This document shows, one piece after another, positions 1 through 8,090 of a stretch of 59,624 bases of DNA (the stretch's first letter is position 1; each line of letters begins with the position of its first letter). Origin of the DNA: an uncultured Sutterella sp. (lineage in GTDB: Bacteria; Pseudomonadota; Gammaproteobacteria; Burkholderiales; Burkholderiaceae_F); assembly GCA_905202595.1 (NCBI GenBank), contig CAJKSP010000009.1:1-59624 (forward strand), written 5' to 3'. The notes beneath the pieces are model-generated. The model was not told the origin of the DNA, ran no database searches, and was given only the letters and a program-made list of their open reading frames with translations. The translations under genes were made by a program, and so were the position numbers.

Positions 1-296
1 GGATCGGGTTTGGGTCCGGGTGAATCGGGGAAATCGGCTTTATAAGTCGCCTCGTCGACCAAGCGCTTGTCAGCGCTGAAATAAAGCGGAAAGTCTGCGT
101 ACTGAGGGAACGCCTTAAGAAAGCCTTCGCTCGGCTTGACGCGCCCGTCGTCATAGAGTCGACCGACGTATCGCTTGGCACTGCGCCGAGTGATTTTTCG
201 AACAGGATCCCACTTGGTTTGATAGGCCTTGATGTACGTGAATCCATTGGCATTGGTTTCCGCCGTGAAGTACCAATTTTGCTGCCCGTCGCTCAT
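1..296 (-). CDS. Transposase, N-terminal part (runs off window edge)
   Basis: An open frame reads from an ATG at 296 leftward off the window, giving about 98 residues. It begins MSDGQQNWYFTAETNANGFT and continues with TKWDPVRK, a basic stretch, AKRYVGRLYDDGR, FLKAFPQYADFPLYF and PGPKPDP. This pattern (aromatic start, YIKAY, a KRYVGRL block, then EATYKADFP) resembles the N-terminal region of the DDE transposases of the IS1634/IS4-like group found in gut Burkholderiales; the catalytic domain lies outside the window. An AGGGGA ribosome-binding site precedes the start. The assignment rests on remembered family patterns, so the exact IS family is uncertain. Confidence 0.55.
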   Translation of the reverse strand, partial: MSDGQQNWYFTAETNANGFTYIKAYQTKWDPVRKITRRSAKRYVGRLYDDGRVKPSEGFLKAFPQYADFPLYFSADKRLVDEATYKADFPDSPGPKPD

Positions 297-344
297 TTAT
301 GATCCCCTGCGTTACAATAGGGATCAGTTTAGCATAAAAATAAA

Positions 345-381
345 AAGTGCCTGATTTCCGTTTCAGCAAAATCAGGCACTT
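345..381. terminator. Perfect 13-bp hairpin in the IS leader
   Basis: AAGTGCCTGATTT (345-357) is followed after 11 nt by its exact complement AAATCAGGCACTT (369-381). A-rich and T-rich flanks allow it to act as an intrinsic terminator. Lying between the IS edge and the transposase start, it could stop outside transcription from entering the transposase gene, a common arrangement in IS elements. Confidence 0.6.
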
Positions 382-460
382 GATCTGAAATTTAAAGTCG
401 CTTTGACTGAGATCAACGGTTTTGGGGATCAGTTAATCGGGAGTTTGGGGCCCTTTGTTG

Positions 461-705
461 AGAGGCGCCCGTTTTTAATTGGACAAGCCAATTCTCAGAA
501 AAGAGAGGAGCGGTTCTTGGTTTGAGGGGGGTGCCATCGAAAGGTTGACGGCTCAAGCGGATGGAAGCACTCTTTTCAATAACAGCTCCAATGTGCTACG
601 AGAATGGCTAATGGGGGCTTCTCGATATGAAGGCAGGCTAAAAACGCCTTTCATCCGTGTATTTTCTATCTAGCCTTCTGTAAAACAAGGCTAGATAGTG
701 TGTCA
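461..705. other. Gene-poor stretch, no recognisable gene
   Basis: Between the IS end and the first parS site I see no convincing gene. One plus-strand frame (479-673) opens with TTG, has no ribosome-binding site, matches nothing I recognise, and stops inside a hairpin stem. A small hairpin AATTGG/CCAATT lies at 477-493. The stretch may be a remnant of DNA broken by the IS. Confidence 0.4.
666..698. terminator. Perfect 12-bp hairpin before parS site 1
   Basis: CTATCTAGCCTT (666-677) pairs exactly with AAGGCTAGATAG (687-698) across a 9-nt loop. No T-tract follows on the plus strand. It sits only 7 bp from the parS-like palindrome, so it may insulate that site or end a transcript from the left. 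Confidence 0.5.
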
Positions 706-721
706 GGTTTCACGTGAAACA
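706..721. promoter_or_regulatory. parS-like site 1 (ParB binding)
   Basis: GGTTTCACGTGAAACA matches the bacterial chromosomal parS consensus TGTTTCACGTGAAACA at 15 of 16 positions, differing only in the first base. The 14-bp core at 707-720 is a perfect palindrome. Such sites load ParB, which spreads and works with ParA/SMC in segregation of the origin region. No parA or parB gene is in the window. Confidence 0.8.
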
Positions 722-817
722 TGAGAAAGAGGTGCGCTTCACTACACTTCCTTGCAACGGCCGAGCCGCCGTTTGGCTCTGCCGGCGTTGCGGCATCAGA
801 CTCTAGAAGGAATGTGC

Positions 818-1906
818 ATGAAGATCTCCGCCTTTAAGCTGGCGTTGCTGTCGCTGGCTTGCTTTGCCGGGACTGTCGCTTTTCAGAATAGTCTCTTCGG
901 GCGGTTGAGCTATTTGGATGATCTGCACCTTGAAAATCCGCAGCAGCGAGCGCTGGGACTTTTCCTGGATGGCCGGTACAAGGATGCTGAAGACTACATC
1001 GTTTTCTATGAGAGCCTGCCTGGCGTCAGTGCTGGCGATGTGCAGACGTTGCAGCCGATTCTTCAAGCTGTGCGTGATAAGCGATCAACGCTGACCTATC
1101 AGGTCAGCGAGCTCGGCAAAGGATTTTTCCTCGGGTTCAGCGCTGAAGACTACGGCCAGACGGCGAGCATCCTTTCTAATTTTCTGGTTGTGGGCGATAT
1201 TCGGGATTTGGCGACGGCTGGCTATCGCTGGGCTCACGATCAATCGGTAGATGCGTTTACGGCGGCTGTTTCAGTTGTTGGCCTCGGCTTAACTCTGCTT
1301 TCACTAGGACCGCAGAGCACTGTTGTTGAGCCGGCAAAAGCGGGGCTTGCCATTTTGAAGACCGCTAAGCGAGTCGGGAAAATTCCTGCGGCGCTTGAGA
1401 AGGATCTCATCCGTATAGTTCATGCGGCGGCGGCATCGGACAAACCTGTGGAGGCGGCGACCGAGGCAATCAAACCCCTTAAGACGCTTGCGGACTATGC
1501 AAAAGAAGCGGGTTTCACCGCAGCGATGGAGGCGGCGGCTCATAGTGATTCTCTCGCTGGAATTTCGCGGACGGTTCGTGCTGCCGAAGCTTTTGGCGAC
1601 AAAGGTGCGGCGGCACTTCGATTCTGCGGAAAGAAAGTTGTGCCGGCTGTAGAAAAGCGCGGTGCAGACGAAGTGCTTTCCGTCGCTCGATGGGGGCCCG
1701 ATGCTGTGAGACAGCTTGAGCGCATGCCGGCGAAGGCGTTCCTCAAAGATATGGCTCGCTGGCGTCGCATGACGACTGAAGCACTTTGGAGAGCAGTTCG
1801 TGTGAGTTTATTTGCCTTTCAATTGTTCTTTGCCACAGCTTCTGCTTTTCTTTTTGTGCTCTCGGCAGTGCTTCGCATTGGCCGAGCGGCGATACGCAAA
1901 AGTTGA
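818..1906 (+). CDS. Conserved hypothetical membrane protein flanked by parS sites
   Basis: The 362-residue product starts at ATG 818, behind AGAAGGA; an upstream in-frame start at 752 has no such signal. Residues 5-25 form a signal-anchor-like segment and 328-352 a strong C-terminal membrane helix followed by a basic tail (RIGRAAIRKS). A conserved-looking block at 120-131 (SNFLVVGDIRDL) precedes a Gly/Leu-rich hydrophobic patch (148-164) and KAGLAILKTAKRVGK. The rest is Ala-rich and helical. I recognise this as a conserved hypothetical family with no function known to me. It stands alone, with a parS-type palindrome on each side, and no partner gene is close by. Confidence 0.75.
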   Translation: MKISAFKLALLSLACFAGTVAFQNSLFGRLSYLDDLHLENPQQRALGLFLDGRYKDAEDYIVFYESLPGVSAGDVQTLQPILQAVRDKRSTLTYQVSELGKGFFLGFSAEDYGQTASILSNFLVVGDIRDLATAGYRWAHDQSVDAFTAAVSVVGLGLTLLSLGPQSTVVEPAKAGLAILKTAKRVGKIPAALEKDLIRIVHAAAASDKPVEAATEAIKPLKTLADYAKEAGFTAAMEAAAHSDSLAGISRTVRAAEAFGDKGAAALRFCGKKVVPAVEKRGADEVLSVARWGPDAVRQLERMPAKAFLKDMARWRRMTTEALWRAVRVSLFAFQLFFATASAFLFVLSAVLRIGRAAIRKS

Positions 1907-1960
1907 TGGATTGCGTCTCAAGTATGGGACTAACTTCTTCGTTGCAGGAAGCTTGTTGAA

Positions 1961-1976
1961 TGTTTCACGTGAAACA
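1961..1976. promoter_or_regulatory. parS site 2 (ParB binding), perfect consensus
   Basis: TGTTTCACGTGAAACA is an exact, fully palindromic copy of the chromosomal parS consensus. It lies 54 bp after the stop of the hypothetical membrane gene and 1,255 bp from site 1. Clustered parS sites normally lie near the replication origin, so this end of the window is probably origin-proximal; that is inference. Confidence 0.9.
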
Positions 1977-2082
1977 TAAATGCACAGGACATTTGGCGGT
2001 GCGTGATCAAGCGTACAAACGGCGGGATTAATAAAGTTTTAATTCCATTGTCTTGTGCTTTGAGCGGATGCTCGCACGACAA

Positions 2083-2117
2083 AAAAGCCTGCCACAAGCA
2101 AATGTGAACAGGCTTTT
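2083..2117. terminator. Bidirectional intrinsic terminator
   Basis: AAAAGCCTG (2083-2091) pairs with CAGGCTTTT (2109-2117) across a 17-nt loop. A-runs on one side and T-runs on the other give a U-tract in both directions. It separates the plus-strand membrane gene from the convergent CBS-domain gene. Confidence 0.75.
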
Positions 2118-2146
2118 ATTCAGGCGAATGCGACTGGCAGGGGCAG

Positions 2147-2602
2147 TTAGGGCCGCAGCGTGACTTCGCGTGTTTTGGAAGAATGGATGTTGCGAACGAG
2201 ACTGCTGAGCAACTCGGAAAGTTCCTCAATCAGATTGGAGTTCGAAATCACGCCGACGATGTGACCTTCTTCGTCTACGATCGGTAGGCGACGGATCCCA
2301 AATTCGCGCATGCGGGCAAGGGCAACGACCATTCCTTCATTGGGCGTGGCGGTAACGACTGGCGCCGTCATGATGTCTGCAACTTTCTTTGCTGCTGGAT
2401 CCAGTTTTTGTGCAACAACTTCAATCGCAATGTCTCGATCGGTGATCATGCCGACGGGCTTGCGGTCTTCATCGATTACCACGAGGCTGCCGACATGATC
2501 GGCGCGCATCTGTTGGGCGCATTCCTGAATCGTCTTGTCGGCGCTGATCGTGGCTACGTTGCGGACAGCCATGTCGATGACTTTGAGTGAACGGGTGCGC
2601 AT
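2147..2602 (-). CDS. CBS-domain pair protein
   Basis: A 151-residue protein made almost entirely of two CBS domains (about 11-64 and 77-134). Typical features are VGSLVVIDEDRKPVGMITDRD in the first and RRLPIVDEEGHIVGVIS in the second. CBS pairs bind adenosine nucleotides and act as regulatory or sensor modules; the ligand and partner here are unknown. The start at 2602 (MRTRSLKVIDMAVRN) was chosen because CBS similarity begins there; the frame stays open upstream, through the ttcA terminator, but that part looks non-coding. It is preceded by the ttcA terminator and so is probably transcribed separately. Confidence 0.85.
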   Translation of the reverse strand: MRTRSLKVIDMAVRNVATISADKTIQECAQQMRADHVGSLVVIDEDRKPVGMITDRDIAIEVVAQKLDPAAKKVADIMTAPVVTATPNEGMVVALARMREFGIRRLPIVDEEGHIVGVISNSNLIEELSELLSSLVRNIHSSKTREVTLRP

Positions 2603-2704
2603 CTCTGCTGAGTCTCTCTCGATGAGGAATCGGAGCTGCGTCCGCGACCACTTCGTCGACAGACGCAACCCTACTTTTGGATGAGCTTGATTGTATCTAA
2701 AAAA

Positions 2705-2734
2705 GAAGCAGAGTCTCTGCAGAGGTTCTGCTTC
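2705..2734 (-). terminator. Intrinsic terminator after ttcA
   Basis: On the minus strand GAAGCAGA pairs with TCTGCTTC (2727-2734 with 2705-2712) and is followed directly by a run of six T. It ends the folB-ttcA transcript before the CBS gene. Confidence 0.8.
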
Positions 2735-2747
2735 CGTCATCATCAGA

Positions 2748-3698
2748 TCAAGGCTGGGCCTTTGAAGGAGCGGTATCCGTTGGGAGCGGCACAGCATCGG
2801 ATGCAGCCGATTCTGTAATGCGCGAGAAGGTATCGAAATCGAACAAGCGCTTGTCCATTAGATGCGAGAGCGAAACGCGTTGCAGACTCATGAATGTGTT
2901 GTACACGCGTCCAGGGAATTCGCGGTCCCATGATCGGATCAAAGTTTTGATTTCCTTTCGCTTTAAATTTTCACCGGCTCCGCAAATGCCTTTTGCTGCG
3001 GTCGGATAGCATCGAATTTTTGCAAGCTTTTCAGTCTCATACTCTCGCACATAGACAAGAGGGCGGATAACAATATTCTGACCGTCGTCGCTTTGCAGTT
3101 TTGGCGGCATTGCCTTGAGACGGCCGCCATAGAAGAGATTGAGCAGAAATGTTGAAACAACGTCATCCATATGATGGCCGAGAGCAATCTTTGTGCAGCC
3201 AAACTCGCCGGCAACGCGGTACAGGATGCCGCGGCGCAACCGCGCGCAGAGCGAGCAAACATTCTTTCCTTCTGGGATAAGCCGTTCGATGATGGCGTTC
3301 GTATCCTGATCTTCAATGTGGTAGGGCACGCCGGATATTTCAAGTTGTTTGCGCAGCGTTTCGAGCGGAAAGTGCGGAATATGCTGATGCACGTTGACAG
3401 CAAGCAGTTCGAAGCGAATGGGTGCACGAGCCTGCAGCGTCTTGAGCGTGTCGAGGAGGACGTAGCTGTCTTTGCCGCCGCTCATCGCGACCATGACTTT
3501 ATCGCCGTCTTCAATCATGTTGAAGTCGGTAATGGCCTGTGCGGTAAGACGAATGATGCGCTTCTCGAGCTTTCGTTGCGAAACAGAGAGACGATTGCGT
3601 TCTGATGGTTGAAATTCAATACCAGGATGGAGCTCTGGGTCGGCGCTGTCGGCTGAAACAGCGGCATGGGGAGCGATGGGGATGATGACGTCAGTCAT
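2748..3698 (-). CDS. ttcA: tRNA 2-thiocytidine(32) synthetase TtcA
   Basis: 316 residues. TtcA thiolates cytidine 32 of certain tRNAs, using ATP and an Fe-S cluster. The PP-loop SGGKDS is at 73-78, the CSLC pair at 148/151, GHHMDD at 174-179, and the C-terminal CGAGENLKRKEI block starts at C239. In most TtcA proteins I recall, this last block reads CNLCGSQ; here the first of those cysteines is replaced and only C239 remains. The start at 3698 has GGAGAAG at good spacing and overlaps the end of folB by 8 nt, indicating translational coupling. An N-terminal 35-residue lead before the conserved region is slightly long. Confidence 0.93.
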   Translation of the reverse strand: MTDVIIPIAPHAAVSADSADPELHPGIEFQPSERNRLSVSQRKLEKRIIRLTAQAITDFNMIEDGDKVMVAMSGGKDSYVLLDTLKTLQARAPIRFELLAVNVHQHIPHFPLETLRKQLEISGVPYHIEDQDTNAIIERLIPEGKNVCSLCARLRRGILYRVAGEFGCTKIALGHHMDDVVSTFLLNLFYGGRLKAMPPKLQSDDGQNIVIRPLVYVREYETEKLAKIRCYPTAAKGICGAGENLKRKEIKTLIRSWDREFPGRVYNTFMSLQRVSLSHLMDKRLFDFDTFSRITESAASDAVPLPTDTAPSKAQP

Positions 3699-4107
3699 GA
3701 GCTTCTCCAAGAGCGGCGCCAGCGCGCCAAACTTCAATGCCAACAGCCTCCATGTCGTCATAGGCTTCGGGCTTCTCAATAGAGAGGCGCAGAAGAGCGA
3801 CGCCGGGCAATGTAGCAAGTTGGTCGGCAAGTCGATCTACAAGAGTTTCCTGCAACTCAACATGGGGAGTTTTGACTCCGTTGCGAAGTAGGTCAACCGC
3901 AAGACGGTAGTCCAATACATCGCCGATGCGGTCTCGGCTGGAGTCCGAGTCGGCGAGTCGTACCCATAAATCGGCATTGAAGACGATAGGCTGCGGGTGG
4001 AGCTTTTCTGCAGGCAGCACGCCGATGGCGCAAGGCAGCCGCAGGTTTCGAATGAAAATGCGCCGGCAACTGCCGCGCAGTGATTCGGGAGAAGGAAGCG
4101 CAGACAT
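3691..4107 (-). CDS. folB: Dihydroneopterin aldolase FolB
   Basis: About 138 residues from ATG 4107. The enzyme cleaves 7,8-dihydroneopterin to 6-hydroxymethyl-dihydropterin in folate synthesis. The family pattern is clear: IFIRNLRLPCAIGVLPAEK with the pterin-contact Glu at 34, DVLDYRLAVDLL, VELQETLVDRLADQL, and the catalytic Lys at 112 in SIEKPEAYDDMEAVGIEVWR. No strong ribosome-binding site decides between 4107 and upstream ATGs; 4107 gives the usual family length. The 3' end overlaps ttcA by 8 nt, so the two form one transcription unit. Confidence 0.88.
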   Translation of the reverse strand: MSALPSPESLRGSCRRIFIRNLRLPCAIGVLPAEKLHPQPIVFNADLWVRLADSDSSRDRIGDVLDYRLAVDLLRNGVKTPHVELQETLVDRLADQLATLPGVALLRLSIEKPEAYDDMEAVGIEVWRAGAALGEAHD

Positions 4108-4239
4108 GGCAGGGTCGATCACTGCATGAGTAGAAATGCAGGGCATGCAATGATATGAAATCAAAGGGAAAACCCGAAGAGGGCGATTCTAGCATTGAAG
4201 CCGACGGCAGCTGGTTTGATGCCGCTACAATGCCCATCT

Positions 4240-4431
4240 ATGCGCTGGGCTCTCGTTATATTCATTCTCCTTATAGTTCTTCTCACGGCGATGCCTGCCC
4301 TGAGGAAGATCGGCCTCGGCCGTTTGCCGGGCGATCTTAATTTCCGACTCCTAGGGCGGCAGATCGAGCTGCCGTTTATGAGTACGATTTTGCTGGCCGC
4401 TGTCGCGGCGATTCTGGCTAAATTTCTTTAG
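4240..4431 (+). CDS. DUF2905-family small membrane protein
   Basis: A 63-residue protein with two membrane helices (about 3-17 and 44-61) joined by LRKIGLGRLPGDLNFRLLGRQIELPF. The central GLGRLPGD motif is characteristic of DUF2905 proteins, whose function is unknown. The start at ATG 4240 is preferred over 4195 because the earlier codons precede the family's normal start. The 3' end overlaps the convergent cca gene by 14 bp. Confidence 0.8.
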   Translation: MRWALVIFILLIVLLTAMPALRKIGLGRLPGDLNFRLLGRQIELPFMSTILLAAVAAILAKFL

Positions 4432-5542
4432 CGCAATCGTTCCAGGTCTCCCAAGCCTTTTGTAAAGCGGCACAGCGTGCGGCTAGCACAGCACCAGGAA
4501 TGGCTGATGGGTCTAATTGCGCTCGAGCGATGGCGCCGGCATCAATGCCAGTCCAGACATCGAGCATGGCCAGAAGCTTCTTTTCACTGGTTTGAATGTC
4601 TGATGAAGCGGCGCTGCGATAGGCGATGAGATCGGTTGCGCGTGCTTTGCGCCTCACAGCGTCGGCGCGTTGGAAGACGTCTGCTACTTGCTGCGGAGTG
4701 TTCATGCAGAGCAGCGTATCCTTCAGTGAGACGATAAGCTGAGCGAATTCCTGAGATTCGCGGCTCGCTCGAAGGCTTGCGAGAAAACGCTTGGCTTCTT
4801 TAGCTTCGGAGAAGCCGCTCGCAAGTGCCGCCAATCGAAGCGCAGGAGAAAGGTTTGCGGTGACAGTGCGATGCACGGCTTTTCGTACGGATGCTGTGAG
4901 CGGAACGGGTGATGAGGTTGACCAGTAGCGGCATGCCTGCATGACGTCGAACATGCGGCATGGTACGCGTGTAGACAAGCCCTTGGTAATTTCTGCAAGT
5001 ACGCGTTCGGGGACGAGCGCACGGGTTTCCCGTAGTTCAAGCACCATGTGCCGCATCAGTTCCATTGTTTCGGGAGCAATCGAAAACTCTGGGTAGCGAG
5101 CAGCAAATCGGGCAATGCGCAGAATTCTTACCGGGTCTTCAATGAATGCGTTGGAAACATGCCGCAGCACTCTCGCTTTTAAGTCGCGCAAGCCGCCGTA
5201 CGGATCGATGAGCTGTCCGTTACGATCCATCGCCATTGCGTTGATGGTGAGGTCGCGTCTAACTAGATCTTCTTCTAGCGTGACGTTTGGTGAGGCATGA
5301 AAAACAAAGCCGTGATATCCGGGGGCAGTTTTGCGTTCCGTTCTTGCTAGTGCGTATTCTTCGTGCGTTTGGGGATGAAGGAAAACGGGAAAGTCAGCGC
5401 CGACGGGCTGAAAGCCTCGCTGAAGCATGGCTTCCGGCGTTTCTCCAACAACAACCCAATCGCGGTCTCCCGGCTTAATGGGGAATCCCTCGCGGACAAG
5501 AAGCTGATCACGGACGAAGCCGCCGACGATGTAAACGCGCAT
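4418..5542 (-). CDS. cca: CCA-adding tRNA nucleotidyltransferase
   Basis: 374 residues, a class II nucleotidyltransferase that builds or repairs the 3'-CCA of tRNAs from CTP and ATP. The N-terminus MRVYIVGGFVRDQLL, the metal-binding GDRDWVVVG, EEDLVRRDLTINAMA and the EDPVRILRIARFAARYP block are all present in order. The protein is a little shorter than E. coli Cca (412), and I see no complete HD phosphohydrolase domain at the C-terminus. It follows the lytic transglycosylase gene by 46 nt on the same strand, so co-transcription is possible. Confidence 0.93.
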   Translation of the reverse strand: MRVYIVGGFVRDQLLVREGFPIKPGDRDWVVVGETPEAMLQRGFQPVGADFPVFLHPQTHEEYALARTERKTAPGYHGFVFHASPNVTLEEDLVRRDLTINAMAMDRNGQLIDPYGGLRDLKARVLRHVSNAFIEDPVRILRIARFAARYPEFSIAPETMELMRHMVLELRETRALVPERVLAEITKGLSTRVPCRMFDVMQACRYWSTSSPVPLTASVRKAVHRTVTANLSPALRLAALASGFSEAKEAKRFLASLRASRESQEFAQLIVSLKDTLLCMNTPQQVADVFQRADAVRRKARATDLIAYRSAASSDIQTSEKKLLAMLDVWTGIDAGAIARAQLDPSAIPGAVLAARCAALQKAWETWNDCAKEI

Positions 5543-5588
5543 GATGACACCAGGGAAAAACAGGTGGATTGGCCGCTCATGACTGGAG

Positions 5589-8090
5589 CTACGGCAGCGA
5601 TGAGCGGGAAGAATAGCCAGGATGAACGTTACCGAGAAAACGTGTGAAATTCTCGATGGGCGATGAGGTGCGCATGGAATAAGTCTGCATGTTGGCGAGG
5701 ACGTTCTTTACGTAATCTCGAGTTTCATAGAATGGAATAGTTTCGATGAAGACTGCACTCTCGAGAGGCTCTGTAAGAGCCATACGCCAGATGCGTGCAC
5801 GCGAAGGGCCTGCGTTGTAGGCGGCAGTGGCAAGCACGAAGCTGTCATCCAGGTCGGTGTACAGCATGCGCAGATAGGCTGTGCCCAAAACAATATTCAT
5901 TTCCAGATCTGTCAGCGATTTAGGACTGTAGCCAGCAATGCCTAGGCGTTGTGCAATCCAGACGGCGGTGGCTGGCATCATCTGCATGAGGCCTTGTGCA
6001 CCGACGGACGAGCTGACAGTAGGGATAAATCGGGATTCCTGCCGGATCAGACCATAGATCCACGCAGCAGGAATGGACTGTGCATGACTAACGCGCTCAA
6101 CAAGGCGGGCAAGCGGCATGGGATAGCGCTGTTCAATAGCAACGGCATTACCGGAGCGCTCGCTGGTGTTAATCATGCGGTGGATGAGGAGCCGGTCTTT
6201 GGCATATTCGGCCAGAGTGACGTAGTCGGCAGGCTTGGAGAGACTGCGCATCGCCCAATTCCACTCACGATGCCCTTCTATATAGAGTTGCATACGGTAA
6301 AGCGCTCGAGCTCGTTGCAGGCTGGGATTCTTGTCCCACGCTTCAACGGCATCATTGCTGGGACGTTCCACCGTCGTAGAAAAGGCATATGGTCGCTTGA
6401 TGGCATCGCAGGCCAGCTTTCCGTAAAAGCTGATGTGCCCAGCAATGCGTTTGAATTCGCGAGAGGCGAGCTCAGAGAGTCCGCGTTCAGCCAATGCTCT
6501 GCCCCGCCAGTAAATCCAGGTTTCGGAGCGTTGCAGTGCATCAGGCATGCTGTCAATTACTTTGTTCAGGGTGTACCAGTTACCTGCGCGAAGTGCTGCG
6601 CGAGCCTGCCAGGCCAGCAACCCGTTGGCGTTGACGACAAGAAGAGGACGTAAGCCCAGCGCATCGCCTGCTCGACCGTACCATTCAGAGGCTCGGGGGT
6701 TGAGCGAGATCGTCGCAGAAAATCCGATGTGCATCCAGACAAGGGATCGATAGAAAGCGCCTGCACGCAAGTCAATGCATTGATGCGCCAGTGCTGCAGC
6801 CATGTCTATTTGCGCTTGAGCAAGGCGCAGCGCCGCGAACACTCCTAGGCGAGCTTTGATGGCGTTGAGGTTGTGCTGCCGATTGAACCATTCAATGGGA
6901 TGGTCAAGAATTTCATGCAGCTCAGCGATAGACGCTGGAAGCTCAGGCCGAGGCACAGCCGCGAGTGCGCGTTTGACTTCCGTCCAGCGCTGCTTTTGCA
7001 GGAGTAGCACGACGCGATCCCAGGCCCAGCTGCGATCACGCTGTACGATGGCATCGCCAAGTGTGCGATAGGGTTCGCTGGAGATAGGTTTGGCATCGCG
7101 GTAGAGCGCTTTGGCTGCCGCCAGCGAAGCTGCAGGCGCCGCCTTGTCTGGCGCGCCGAGATCAAAGAAAGCCCGCCAGGCCGCGACTGTCGGCTCCTGT
7201 TGATTCCAAGCGAGGCGAGCGTAAAGGGCGTCGAAGGTCTGCGCATTGAGGAGCGGGCCAGCGGCTCGAATGTATTCCAGAGCTGCACGTTCACCGATGT
7301 ACTGCCCTTGGTGTAATTCAATGAAGCGTTGGAAGGCATAGTTGCAGGCAGGATCGTCTGGAGCGCGTTTCAACCGCAGCATAAGCGACCAGAGTTCCAC
7401 ATAGTCCCGCAACTCGTGGGATGCTAGAAGTGGAGCGATTTCTTCGAGCCTGTCGAGGTCGTTGTCATCAAAAGCCGCTTGCGCTCCAAGAAAGACGTTG
7501 TCAAGCGGTTCAGGTTGCGGCGTATAGAGGGCGACATCGATAGGGTCGACGCCCGGGTGAAGCAACAATTCGGCCGTGGCGCGGCCAGCCGCATCGGCCG
7601 CTTCAGCTGCGGCAGCTTCGTTGATGTCCGCTTCAGGGAACCGGCCTCGCATTTCGAAGATGCGGTCGACCGCGCCAATCACATTGGCCGGATTCACCAT
7701 GGCCGTAGCTTCTTCAATGACATCATTGTGCGATTCCCTCAACGTTTGCAGTCTTTCTGCCAACGTGACGGGCACCAGCCCGTGAGGAATGGGGCGCCAG
7801 CGGCGCGGAGCAGGCGAACTTGTTGATGCTGCGGATGTGAAGAGTGCTTCAGCAGACTTCTGTTCATGCACACTGTCTTCGTTGGGTTCGTCGAGCGGAA
7901 CTGGCGCGCCCACATCTTCTGCCGGCGCTAAAAGCGAGGCTAGATCCGTCCAATCATCCATCGGTTTGCTTTCATCTACTGCAGCGGCCTGGCTTAACTG
8001 GTCAGCGGCTTGGGCAGCAGGTGCCGCGAGAGCCGCTGCAGTAGCCAGTCCGAAACAGAAGGCGCAGCGTTTCATAAGCGGATGAGGCAT
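5589..8090 (-). CDS. slt: Soluble lytic murein transglycosylase (Slt type)
   Basis: 833 residues. Periplasmic enzyme that cleaves the MurNAc-GlcNAc bond of peptidoglycan to give anhydro-muropeptides. A signal peptide (MKRCAFCFGLATAAALAAPAA, cleavage after AQA) opens it; the ATG at 8075 is the alternative start. A long alpha-helical superhelical region (about 120-640) precedes the C-terminal SLT domain: catalytic Glu at about 685 in IRQESRF, then SSVGAQGLMQMMPATA and ATAAYNAGP near 757. The domain order and length fit the Slt70 family with an extra Pro/Ala-rich N-terminal linker. It is divergent from fau. Confidence 0.9.
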   Translation of the reverse strand: MPHPLMKRCAFCFGLATAAALAAPAAQAADQLSQAAAVDESKPMDDWTDLASLLAPAEDVGAPVPLDEPNEDSVHEQKSAEALFTSAASTSSPAPRRWRPIPHGLVPVTLAERLQTLRESHNDVIEEATAMVNPANVIGAVDRIFEMRGRFPEADINEAAAAEAADAAGRATAELLLHPGVDPIDVALYTPQPEPLDNVFLGAQAAFDDNDLDRLEEIAPLLASHELRDYVELWSLMLRLKRAPDDPACNYAFQRFIELHQGQYIGERAALEYIRAAGPLLNAQTFDALYARLAWNQQEPTVAAWRAFFDLGAPDKAAPAASLAAAKALYRDAKPISSEPYRTLGDAIVQRDRSWAWDRVVLLLQKQRWTEVKRALAAVPRPELPASIAELHEILDHPIEWFNRQHNLNAIKARLGVFAALRLAQAQIDMAAALAHQCIDLRAGAFYRSLVWMHIGFSATISLNPRASEWYGRAGDALGLRPLLVVNANGLLAWQARAALRAGNWYTLNKVIDSMPDALQRSETWIYWRGRALAERGLSELASREFKRIAGHISFYGKLACDAIKRPYAFSTTVERPSNDAVEAWDKNPSLQRARALYRMQLYIEGHREWNWAMRSLSKPADYVTLAEYAKDRLLIHRMINTSERSGNAVAIEQRYPMPLARLVERVSHAQSIPAAWIYGLIRQESRFIPTVSSSVGAQGLMQMMPATAVWIAQRLGIAGYSPKSLTDLEMNIVLGTAYLRMLYTDLDDSFVLATAAYNAGPSRARIWRMALTEPLESAVFIETIPFYETRDYVKNVLANMQTYSMRTSSPIENFTRFLGNVHPGYSSRSSLP

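Larger units (their letters stand above)
1..460 (-). mobile_element. Insertion sequence end (partial)
   Basis: The partial transposase, its promoter-side leader and repeats up to about 435-460 look like one end of an insertion sequence that continues left of the window. TGATCCCC at 300-307 is the inverse of GGGGATCA at 424-431, and GGGATCAGTT occurs twice as a direct repeat (320-329, 425-434). The outer boundary and any target-site duplication cannot be fixed because the other end is absent; 460 is an estimate. Confidence 0.45.

Noticed and set aside
479..673. 64-codon plus-strand frame between the IS end and parS site 1
   Set aside because: It starts with TTG, has no ribosome-binding site, matches no family I know, and its stop lies in a hairpin stem.
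1907..2140. Possible replication origin beside parS site 2
   Set aside because: No cluster of DnaA boxes (TTATCCACA-like) and no dnaA, gidA or parAB gene nearby; only a terminator is visible.
5949..6653. 234-codon frame antisense to slt
   Set aside because: Shadow of the transglycosylase gene; no start signal and no recognisable domain.
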